Notes under the pieces: model-generated | The model's input: only the letters and a program-made list of their open reading frames with translations | Told to the model about the DNA's origin: nothing | Database searches by the model: none | Translations under genes and position numbers: made by a program | Shown: positions 1-5,175 of the stretch, in pieces | Position numbering within the stretch: position 1 is the stretch's first letter | Layout of the letters: each line of letters opens with the position of its first letter | NCBI GenBank assembly: GCA_013697365.1 | Contig: JACCXA010000170.1 | Location: 1 to 5,175 of the forward strand | DNA length: 5,175 nt | Direction: 5' to 3' | Source: Chthoniobacterales bacterium | GTDB taxonomy: Bacteria > Verrucomicrobiota > Verrucomicrobiia > Chthoniobacterales > UBA10450

Positions 1-743
1 GCGAGCGGCCGAGGCGGCTTGCGCTCGGTGAGCTGCAGAATATGAAATCCGAGCTGCGACTGGACCGGGGCGGAGAACTCACCGGGGCGGAGCTTTTCGA
101 CTTCCGCCATGAAGTCCGTCGGCATGCGCAGCGCGGAGAAGTAGCCGAGGTCGCCCCCGCGCGCCCTGGTCGCCTCGTCCTCGGATGCCTCCGCCACGAG
201 CGCGTTGAAATTTTCACCAGCGAGAAGGCGGATTGCCAGACCCTGAATCAACGTTCTCTTTGCGGCAACCGCCTCCGGAGCCGTCCCTGGCGGCGCGGCG
301 AGGAAAAGATGCCGCACGCGAAAGCGCTGCGGTTGGGTAAACTGTTCCGGTGCCGCATCGTAAAAGGCACGACCCTCCGCTTCCGTGACTTTATGCGGCC
401 CGATCTTGTTTTCGAGCCACTGCCGCGCACGCAAATGCTCGGACAGTTGGACGCGAAGCGCCTGGATCGAGGAGCCGGATGCTTCCAGCGCCTGACTGAA
501 AGCGTTCTCGTCGGCAAATTGGTGAAGCAATAGATCGAGCTCGCGATCAAGGACCGTGTCTGAAATTTGTTCTCCCGCCGACTCCCGTCGCAGATTTGCC
601 ACCGCCGGAGAGTCCGCTTTAGCGCCCAGCAAACGCGCGAGCAACGGTCTCGTAACATGCCAATGAAAAAGCAGTTCGCTTACGCCCCATCCGAGACCGG
701 CGAACAGAACGAGAAGGACGAGTCTCCGGAGCGCGCGCTTCAC
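1..743 (-). CDS. Membrane-anchored parvulin-type peptidylprolyl cis-trans isomerase (partial, C-terminus beyond the window)
   Basis: The product is a PpiC/SurA-type foldase that isomerises Xaa-Pro bonds, probably in exported proteins. Read leftwards from a GTG at 743, the frame stays open for 247 codons to the window edge. Residues 1-28 begin MKRALRR and continue into a hydrophobic stretch (LVLLVLFAGLGWG), a signal anchor with no clear cleavage site, so the protein is probably tethered to the inner membrane and faces the periplasm. Residues about 55-135 form a charged helical SurA-N-like chaperone region. Residues about 140-241 are the parvulin domain: FRVRHLFL (141-148), RGGDLGYF (195-202), then PGEFSAPVQSQLGFHILQL (220-238), all family hallmarks. 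The start is chosen because the GTG overlaps the stop of the upstream M28 gene as GTGA and has a GAGG motif 7 bases upstream, which implies translational coupling. The client proteins cannot be read from sequence. Confidence 0.92.
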   Translation of the reverse strand, partial: MKRALRRLVLLVLFAGLGWGVSELLFHWHVTRPLLARLLGAKADSPAVANLRRESAGEQISDTVLDRELDLLLHQFADENAFSQALEASGSSIQALRVQLSEHLRARQWLENKIGPHKVTEAEGRAFYDAAPEQFTQPQRFRVRHLFLAAPPGTAPEAVAAKRTLIQGLAIRLLAGENFNALVAEASEDEATRARGGDLGYFSALRMPTDFMAEVEKLRPGEFSAPVQSQLGFHILQLTERKPPRPL

Positions 744-1744
744 TTCAGTGCCTCGTCTGCTAGATAGCGCGCCGCAACGGACCCGACGATGTCGAGGCTC
801 TCCGCGCTGATTTTGTCCATCGTGTCATCCGGGGTGTGCCACGCGGGATACTCGAAGTCGATCAGGTCGATCGTCGGAATGCCCGCCGCATTTAGTGGCG
901 TATGATCGTCGGTGATCGCGCCGGAAGCATAGGTGAAATGCCTGCGAACATTGAGTGCTTCCGCGGCCGCGAAGATGCCGCGCGTGATCGTGGGGGGCGA
1001 ATCGGGCGGCAGCGTGACGGTGAGAGATTTATCGCCCACCATGTCGAAAAGAATGCCGCCCTTGAACTGCTTCGTTTTGCCCGCAGCGGCGAGCTGTTTT
1101 GCGAAATAGCGGCTGCCATAGAGACCGTCCGTGTCCGTGAAACTGACATAGGCTTCTTCGCCATCGAAAAACACGAGCTGCACTCGCGCGGCGAGCTTGG
1201 GCTGCTTCGAGAGCACCCGCGCCATTTCCAGAAGAACGCCGTTGCTCGAGCCGCCGTCGTTTGCGCCGACAAACCGCGCGTTCGCGAAAAGCTTCGTGTC
1301 GTAATGGGAACAGAGGAGAAACGAAGGAATCGCCTGCGACGCCCCCGCTGGAAATGTGGCGATCAAGTTGACGAACGTGATCTTCCCCTCCGGCGTGTCG
1401 TCTGTGAAAGATTGCCGCGTCACACCCCAGCCGAAGCCGTCCAGCTCTTTCGCGAGGTAGGCCCGCGCCTGCTGGAGCGCTTCGCTTCCAGGAGGCCGCG
1501 GCCCGAGGTCGACAAGCGCTTGCACGTGTCGAAGGGCGTCATCGCCTGAGAATTCTTCCCAGATTTTGATGCCGTTGTGCTCTGCGGTGGTCGCGGGACT
1601 GCATGCAGCCAGGACGATGGCGAGAGTGAAAACAACGGAAAACCGGGATCGTGCCTCTCCCCGCAGACGGACTTCAAGCCTGTCGAATCGAACCTTAGGA
1701 AGAACAGGCTCGGGAGAAGCCAGCACCAGCAGACGCGATCTCAT
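740..1744 (-). CDS. M28-family zinc enzyme, glutaminyl-peptide cyclotransferase-like, predicted lipoprotein
   Basis: Enzymes of this group are either zinc aminopeptidases or glutaminyl cyclases that convert N-terminal Gln to pyroglutamate. From the ATG at 1744 the product is 334 residues. It has a hydrophobic signal ending in a lipobox, LAAC (Cys48), so it is probably a lipid-anchored periplasmic or outer-membrane protein. Motifs in order: SHYDTK (His147, Asp149), GANDGGSSNG (Asp163), FFDGEEAY (Glu196, Glu197), DGLYGSR (about 206-212), LFDMVGDK (Asp234), ITDDHTPL (Asp279) and AWHTPDD (His303). Asp163, Glu197 and His303 match the zinc ligands of animal glutaminyl cyclase. The surrounding blocks, LYGSR, DDHxP and WHTxDD, look more like that enzyme than like typical aminopeptidases. 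The tryptophan that follows the EE motif in human cyclase (Trp207) is Phe202 here, so the activity is uncertain. The start is also uncertain: a TTG at 1759 is in frame, 6 bases after the parB stop and 10 bases after a GAGAG. Either start leaves an unusually long region before the signal. The gene overlaps the next by 4 bases. Confidence 0.9.
   Translation of the reverse strand: MRSRLLVLASPEPVLPKVRFDRLEVRLRGEARSRFSVVFTLAIVLAACSPATTAEHNGIKIWEEFSGDDALRHVQALVDLGPRPPGSEALQQARAYLAKELDGFGWGVTRQSFTDDTPEGKITFVNLIATFPAGASQAIPSFLLCSHYDTKLFANARFVGANDGGSSNGVLLEMARVLSKQPKLAARVQLVFFDGEEAYVSFTDTDGLYGSRYFAKQLAAAGKTKQFKGGILFDMVGDKSLTVTLPPDSPPTITRGIFAAAEALNVRRHFTYASGAITDDHTPLNAAGIPTIDLIDFEYPAWHTPDDTMDKISAESLDIVGSVAARYLADEALK
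751..754 (-). promoter_or_regulatory. Ribosome binding site for the peptidylprolyl isomerase GTG start
   Basis: On the minus strand GAGG lies 7 bases before the GTG at 743, inside the last codons of the M28 gene. It supports the GTG as the true start and fits the GTGA stop/start overlap. Confidence 0.55.
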
Positions 1745-1765
1745 GCAGCGCGTTGCCAACAGCTT

Positions 1766-2665
1766 TCAGCTCTCGCTCGCCGGCAAACCAAGAGCGCCCA
1801 GGACGCGCTGGAGGTCGTCGTTCCCGTAATATTCGATCTCAATCCGGCCCCGCTTCTCGCCGTGATGAAAAATGACACGCGTCCCAAGATGTTCCTGCAA
1901 ACGATTCTGCAAATCATCGACCGTGGCCGAAGTCACCGTGGCGCTGGCCACCGGACCCCGCCGGCGTCGCGTCGTCCCAAGCTGCCTCGCCACGAGGCGT
2001 TCCGCGTCGCGCACCGTCGCACTGCGACGGAGAATTGTTTCCGCGACTGCCAGCTGTTCCTCGTGCACTTTCAGACCGAGCAACACTTTCGCGTGACCCA
2101 CCGAGAGAAGCCCCTGCGTCACCCAGGCCTGAACCTGCTGGTGCAAATCGAGCAGCCGCATGGAATTTGCTACGGCCGCGCGGCTTCGGCCCACCTTCAT
2201 TGCGATATCGTCCTGTCGCATCCCAAATTCACCTGCCAGCCGTGCATAGGCCTGCGCTTCTTCGATCGGGTTTAGGTCTGCGCGTTGCAGATTCTCGATC
2301 AGCGATAGCTCGAGGACATCGAGATCCGTCGCCTCGCGCACGATCACCGGGATTTGGGTCAATCCCGCGTGCTGCGCGGCTCGCCAGCGTCGTTCACCCG
2401 CAATCAGCTCATGCCGGCCATCGACCAGCCGAATCACGAGCGGCTGAATGATCCCGTGCTGTCGAATTGATTCCGTTAATTCCTGCAACGCGTCAGGCGC
2501 AAATTCTTTCCGTGGCTGGAGAGGACTTGGAACAAGGCTGGTGAGATTCACCTGGTGCACTTTCTCTCCTGGTTCCGTCGCCAACTGCACGTCCAGCGGG
2601 GGCGCTTGCGTCGGGCGAGGACCGATCAGCGCGCCGAGGCCTTTTCCGAGAGCAGATTTCGCCAT
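1766..2665 (-). CDS. parB: Chromosome partitioning protein ParB (Spo0J family)
   Basis: ParB is the CTP-dependent DNA clamp that loads at parS sites near the origin, spreads, and works with the ATPase ParA (and SMC) to segregate chromosomes. The product is 299 residues, a normal length for chromosomal ParB. It opens with the typical MAKSALGKGLGALIG, which decides the start at 2665; an in-frame extension to 2746 is unlikely. Conserved blocks in order: SLVPSPLQPRKEF (43-55), IIQPLVIR (72-79), the CTP-binding GERRWRAAQHAG (90-101), LIENLQRADLNPIEEAQAY (122-140), and the helix-turn-helix around residues 149-174 (MRQDDIAMKVGRSRAAVANS). An Arg/Ser/Thr-rich linker (about 229-249) leads to the C-terminal dimerisation domain (250-293). 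No ParA gene lies next to it here: the flanking upstream gene is divergent mqnD. It appears to lead the cluster with the M28 and isomerase genes. No strong Shine-Dalgarno is seen before the ATG. Confidence 0.97.
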   Translation of the reverse strand: MAKSALGKGLGALIGPRPTQAPPLDVQLATEPGEKVHQVNLTSLVPSPLQPRKEFAPDALQELTESIRQHGIIQPLVIRLVDGRHELIAGERRWRAAQHAGLTQIPVIVREATDLDVLELSLIENLQRADLNPIEEAQAYARLAGEFGMRQDDIAMKVGRSRAAVANSMRLLDLHQQVQAWVTQGLLSVGHAKVLLGLKVHEEQLAVAETILRRSATVRDAERLVARQLGTTRRRRGPVASATVTSATVDDLQNRLQEHLGTRVIFHHGEKRGRIEIEYYGNDDLQRVLGALGLPASES

Positions 2666-2818
2666 CGACCGCAGCGTACCGGAACGAACAACGCGACGCA
2701 AACGAGGAGCAGACCTTGTTGATGTAAATCCCGGGAGCGCACGCATCCAGTGTACAAGATTTCAGGCACGGGCCACTCCTCAATTGCGATGTGGAACGAG
2801 CCGCGTAGCATCCGCTCC
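2666..2818. promoter_or_regulatory. Divergent intergenic region between parB and mqnD
   Basis: These 153 bases separate two genes that are read outwards, so promoters for both must lie here or inside the 5' ends. I could not pick a convincing -35/-10 pair on either strand. No parS-like palindrome (TGTTTCACGTGAAACA type) is visible, so ParB autoregulation through a local parS is not supported. The region includes in-frame upstream start options for mqnD at 2750 (GTG) and 2789 (ATG). Confidence 0.35.
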
Positions 2819-3700
2819 ATGCGGCCCGCGGACGACTCGCCCATCTTCACGCTCGGCCACTCCCCCGATCCCGACGATGCCTTTATGTTCTACGCCATGG
2901 CTGAGCATAAGATCGACTTGCGCGGCTATCAGTTCGAGCACCGGCTGGAGGATATCCAAACCCTGAATGAACGCGCGCTGCGCGGGGAATTGCACATCTC
3001 CGCCGTTTCGATCCACGCCTATGCTTACGTGAGCGACCGTTACGCGCTGCTTCCGTGCGGGGCCAGCATGGGCGACGGTTACGGGCCCATGATTGTTTGT
3101 CTGGAGACAGTGGGCCTGACGCCGAACGCGTCTGATGACGAGATCCGCTCCTGGTTAGGCGGCCGCCGGATTGCGATTCCGGGTTTGATGACGAGTGCCT
3201 ATCTCGCGCTGCGTCTTTGTCTGGGCGACTTTGATTACGTGGTTGTCCCCTTTGATCAGATCTTCGAGGTGGTGAAACGGGGTGAGGCAGCCGCTGGTTT
3301 GATCATCCATGAAGGGCAGCTCACCTACGCCAAGAGCGGTTTCACGAAGGTGATTGATCTTGGCGAGTGGTGGAAACGCGAGACAGGGCTGCCGTTGCCG
3401 CTCGGCGGAAACGTTCTGCGCAAGGATATCGCGGCGCCGGTGCGACGCGATCTGTCGCAGATCCTGAGCGAGAGCATTGCCTATGGGCTCGATCACCGGG
3501 ATGAAGCGGTACGTCATTCCATGCCCTACGCGCGCGACATGGACACAACCCTGGCCGGCAAATTCATCAGCATGTACGTGAACGACTACACGCGTGATTA
3601 TGGCGAGACCGGACGTGCGGCGATCCGCCGGTTTCTCGGCGAGGCGGAGTCGCGCGGCTACCTGCAGCGGCATGTCGAAGTCGAATTCGAGGCGCTGTAG
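2819..3700 (+). CDS. mqnD: 1,4-dihydroxy-6-naphthoate synthase, futalosine menaquinone pathway
   Basis: MqnD converts cyclic dehypoxanthinyl futalosine to 1,4-dihydroxy-6-naphthoate in the cytoplasm, a late step in making the menaquinone ring by the futalosine route. The 293-residue product has the periplasmic-binding-protein-like two-lobed fold of the MqnA/MqnD family. The blocks are GHSPDPDDAFMFYAM (13-27), LEDIQTLNERAL (43-54), the substrate-pocket stretch ISAVSIHAYAYVSDRYALL (60-78), GASMGDGYGPMIV (81-93), IPGLMTSAYLALRL (120-133), and LIIHEGQLTY (161-170), where His164 matches the proposed catalytic histidine. DLGEWWKRETGLPLPLGGN (180-198) is diagnostic of MqnD and separates it from MqnA. 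The start is uncertain. The ATG at 2819 puts the conserved GHSPDPDD block close to the N-terminus as in relatives. ATG 2789 and GTG 2750 would add 10 or 23 residues of non-conserved sequence. None has a good ribosome binding site. No other mqn gene is in the window. Confidence 0.93.
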   Translation: MRPADDSPIFTLGHSPDPDDAFMFYAMAEHKIDLRGYQFEHRLEDIQTLNERALRGELHISAVSIHAYAYVSDRYALLPCGASMGDGYGPMIVCLETVGLTPNASDDEIRSWLGGRRIAIPGLMTSAYLALRLCLGDFDYVVVPFDQIFEVVKRGEAAAGLIIHEGQLTYAKSGFTKVIDLGEWWKRETGLPLPLGGNVLRKDIAAPVRRDLSQILSESIAYGLDHRDEAVRHSMPYARDMDTTLAGKFISMYVNDYTRDYGETGRAAIRRFLGEAESRGYLQRHVEVEFEAL

Positions 3701-3775
3701 GGGACGCCGTTGGCTTCCCCAGTTTCAGACACGGAAAGCTGGCTGCTTCCTCTACAGATCGGCTTCCACCGACGC
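3701..3775. other. Convergent intergenic gap between mqnD and the small membrane-protein ORF
   Basis: A 75-base spacer lies between two genes that end towards each other, where a terminator serving both directions would be expected. The only visible structure is a weak stem-loop at 3733-3750, annotated separately. Confidence 0.4.
3733..3750. terminator. Weak stem-loop, possible bidirectional terminator
   Basis: GGAAAGC and GCTTCC can pair around the loop TGGCT, with one bulged A, giving six base pairs. It lies between two convergent stop codons, where termination is expected. There is no run of T on either side, so a classical intrinsic terminator is not supported. The call rests mainly on position. 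Confidence 0.2.
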
Positions 3776-3967
3776 CTACTTCTTGTCCTTGTCGGACTTG
3801 GCGGGCTGCGCCGTTTGCATGACGTAGGACTTCGCCTTTTGCAACTCGGTCTTAAAGCCGTTGGAGAAGTTGCTCGTGCCGTGTTCGAAAAGCACGACAA
3901 AGCAAAACGCGAAAAACACGAAGAGCGCAAACCAGAAAACCCCGCGCAGGAGCGACATGCGGTCCAT
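3776..3967 (-). CDS. Small single-pass membrane protein of unknown function
   Basis: I do not recognise a named family. The 63-residue product starts MDRMSLLRG and has one strongly hydrophobic segment at residues 10-27, rich in Phe and Val (VFWFALFVFFAFCFVVLF). A hydrophilic tail of about 35 residues follows, with a short helical stretch (FKTELQKAKSYV, 38-49) and a lysine-rich end (SDKDKK). The charge pattern suggests a membrane-anchored protein; topology is not certain. It looks real because the hydrophobic core and charged flanks form a sensible protein and it fills the gap between two well-supported genes with no competing ORF. A weak GAGA precedes the ATG at 3967 by 4 bases. A second in-frame ATG at 3958 is possible. 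It is divergent from the aminotransferase and convergent with mqnD, so it is probably transcribed alone. Confidence 0.6.
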   Translation of the reverse strand: MDRMSLLRGVFWFALFVFFAFCFVVLFEHGTSNFSNGFKTELQKAKSYVMQTAQPAKSDKDKK

Positions 3968-4057
3968 GGTATCTCACGGGTTACCTGCGGTCAACGAGTG
4001 CGCCCCACGGGGCAAAGTTCCGATTGAAGGCAATATCGAAACTGCCATGCTCGCGCG
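3968..4057. promoter_or_regulatory. Divergent intergenic region between the small membrane-protein ORF and the aminotransferase
   Basis: Ninety bases lie between two genes read outwards, so both promoters should be here. On the minus strand a TTGACC (3989-3994) resembles a -35 box, but no -10 lies at proper spacing before the start. On the plus strand CAATAT (4031-4036) is only a weak -10 candidate. A short palindrome, GCCCCACGGGGC, lies at 4002-4013. No Shine-Dalgarno precedes the ATG at 4058. Confidence 0.3.
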
Positions 4058-5175
4058 ATGCGCGTGCCCTTGCTGGACCTGAGCGAACAGTATCGCAGTC
4101 TGACTGCGCTTCTCCGGACCGAAGTCGAAGACGTCTTCGCCAGCCAGATTTTCATTCTGGGGCCTAAAGTGGAGGCGTTCGAAGCGGCGATGAGGCGTTA
4201 TTGCGACATACCTCACGCGATTGGCGTCTCCTCCGGGACTGACGCATTGCTGGCTGTCTTAATGGCGCTCGAAATCGGACCGGGCGACGCGGTCGTCACG
4301 ACTGCCTACACATTTTTCGCCACGGCGGGCTGTATCGCACGCGTTGGGGCGACCCCGGTTTTCGTCGACATCGATCCCCTGACATACAACATCTCGCCGG
4401 ACGCCCTGGCGCGATACATCGCTCGCGAATGCAATCGCAGTTCCGACGGCGTGCTTGTGGACAAGGCAGGTCGAAAGGTGCGCGCGATTGTCCCCGTGCA
4501 CCTGTTTGGTCTCTGCTGCGAGATGGAGGAGATTAACGCCCTCGCGGAGGGGGCGGGCTTGACCGTGATTGAAGACGCGGCGCAGGCCATCGGAGCCGAA
4601 TACCCGTACGCTGGCCATGTCGCGAAGGCGGGAACCATGAGCCCGGCCGGCTACTTCAGCTTTTATCCCTCGAAAAATCTCGGCGCGGCGGGCGACGCCG
4701 GCATGGTGATCTGCCGCGACGAAACGCTGGCGCAAAAACTGAGTATCTGCCGGCAGCACGGGATGGAACCGCGTTACTTCCATCGATTCATCGGTGGCAA
4801 CTTCCGCCTCGACGAAATTCAGGCCGCAATTCTGAACGTAAAACTGCCCCACTTGGATGAATGGTCGGCGGCACGGCGCGGAGTGGCAGACCGTTATCGG
4901 GAAGAGTTCGAACGGCGCGGATTAACGACTCAGATCGAGCTTCCGGCTGAGCCATTTCGCGGACGTGGTTTGAACAATCACCACATCTATCATCAATACG
5001 TCATCCGCACCTCCGACCGCGACGCTCTCCTCGATCATCTGATCCGGAACGAAATCGGGAACGCGATCTATTACCCGCTCGGCCTGCATGAGCAGCAATG
5101 CTTCGCTCACCTCGGCTACAGCAGCGGCGACTTTCCTGAAACCGAGCGCGCCGCGCGCGAGACTTTGGCGCTCCC
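4058..5175 (+). CDS. DegT/DnrJ/EryC1/StrS family PLP-dependent sugar aminotransferase (partial, 3' end beyond the window)
   Basis: Members transfer an amino group, usually from glutamate, to a nucleotide-linked keto-sugar, building amino sugars for O-antigen, capsule, glycoproteins or natural products. The frame runs 372 codons to the window edge; relatives are roughly 370-400 residues, so little is missing. The N-terminus MRVPLLDLSEQYRSL is typical and fixes the start. Fold-type-I motifs in order: GVSSGTDALL (56-65, phosphate-binding), TAYTFFATAG (82-91), PVFVDIDPLTYNI (100-112), IVPVHLFG (144-151), VIEDAAQAIGA (170-180, with Asp173 contacting the pyridine nitrogen and Gln176), FSFYPSKNLGAAGDAG (200-215, with Lys206 the Schiff-base lysine), and GGNFRLDEIQAAIL (246-259). 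Residues about 123-141 form an extra charged loop before the IVPVHLFG strand. The sugar substrate cannot be deduced. The final residues ETLALP match the family block just before the C-terminal region. No neighbouring sugar genes are visible. Confidence 0.95.
   Translation, partial: MRVPLLDLSEQYRSLTALLRTEVEDVFASQIFILGPKVEAFEAAMRRYCDIPHAIGVSSGTDALLAVLMALEIGPGDAVVTTAYTFFATAGCIARVGATPVFVDIDPLTYNISPDALARYIARECNRSSDGVLVDKAGRKVRAIVPVHLFGLCCEMEEINALAEGAGLTVIEDAAQAIGAEYPYAGHVAKAGTMSPAGYFSFYPSKNLGAAGDAGMVICRDETLAQKLSICRQHGMEPRYFHRFIGGNFRLDEIQAAILNVKLPHLDEWSAARRGVADRYREEFERRGLTTQIELPAEPFRGRGLNNHHIYHQYVIRTSDRDALLDHLIRNEIGNAIYYPLGLHEQQCFAHLGYSSGDFPETERAARETLAL

Noticed and set aside
248..658. Minus-strand open frame of 136 codons inside the isomerase gene
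   Set aside because: It is in the wrong frame on the same strand. The frame from the GTG at 743 gives a clear parvulin domain, while this one gives Arg/Ser-rich sequence.
962..971. Ten-base palindrome CGCGGCCGCG
   Set aside because: It lies in Ala/Glu codons of the M28 gene and is probably a by-product of GC-rich coding sequence rather than a site.
902..1549. Plus-strand open frame of 215 codons opposite the M28 gene
   Set aside because: It is a shadow of the M28 reading frame; the translation is Arg/Glu-rich and has no domain signature.
1577..2275. Plus-strand open frame of 232 codons opposite parB and the M28 gene
   Set aside because: It is antisense to two genes with full conserved motifs, and its translation is Arg/His/Pro-rich without recognisable domains, as expected of a shadow frame in GC-rich DNA.
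2666..2746. N-terminal extension of ParB by 27 codons
   Set aside because: ParB proteins typically begin at the MAKSALGKGLGALIG-type sequence; the extension is basic and not family-like.
3330..3350. TTTCACG string in mqnD, considered as a half parS
   Set aside because: Only one half matches and there is no inverted partner, so it is not a parS site.
4259..4852. Minus-strand open frame of 197 codons opposite the aminotransferase
   Set aside because: It lies wholly inside the aminotransferase, whose motifs are intact across the span; the antisense product has no recognisable features.
1..5175. CRISPR arrays, tRNA or rRNA genes, insertion sequences, long repeats
   Set aside because: I scanned by eye on both strands and found no repeated units, cloverleaf-like segments, transposase motifs or terminal inverted repeats.

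Overview
The window comes from a GC-rich bacterial chromosome. It carries five well-recognised protein genes and one probable small membrane-protein gene. The window cuts off two of them: the peptidylprolyl isomerase at the left edge and the aminotransferase at the right edge. The combination of chromosomal ParB, a futalosine-pathway menaquinone enzyme and envelope lipoprotein/foldase genes suggests a Gram-negative-type bacterium. A member of the Verrucomicrobia or the wider PVC group is my best guess, but this is inference from gene content and protein flavour; the window has no rRNA or other phylogenetic marker.

Left half (1-2665), minus strand. Three genes are read right to left as a tight cluster: parB, then an M28-family zinc enzyme resembling glutaminyl-peptide cyclotransferase and bearing a lipoprotein-type signal, then a membrane-anchored parvulin-type peptidylprolyl isomerase. 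The parB to M28 gap is about 6-21 bp depending on the start chosen. The M28 stop and the isomerase GTG start overlap as GTGA. The cluster is probably one transcript. It joins a chromosome-segregation factor to two envelope or periplasmic proteins with no obvious shared pathway.

Middle (2666-3775). A roughly 150-bp divergent gap separates parB from a plus-strand mqnD, which encodes 1,4-dihydroxy-6-naphthoate synthase of the futalosine menaquinone route. This implies respiration with menaquinone made without the classical Men pathway. mqnD converges on a small minus-strand ORF of 63 codons encoding a protein with one transmembrane segment.

Right (3968-5175). After a 90-bp divergent gap, a plus-strand DegT/DnrJ/EryC1/StrS sugar aminotransferase runs off the end. 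All the PLP-binding motifs are present. It probably makes an amino sugar for surface polysaccharide.

I saw no tRNA, rRNA, CRISPR array, insertion sequence, parS site or convincing sigma-70 promoter. The region reads as ordinary core chromosome. I did not find a clearly new system; the points worth a second look are modest and listed as findings.
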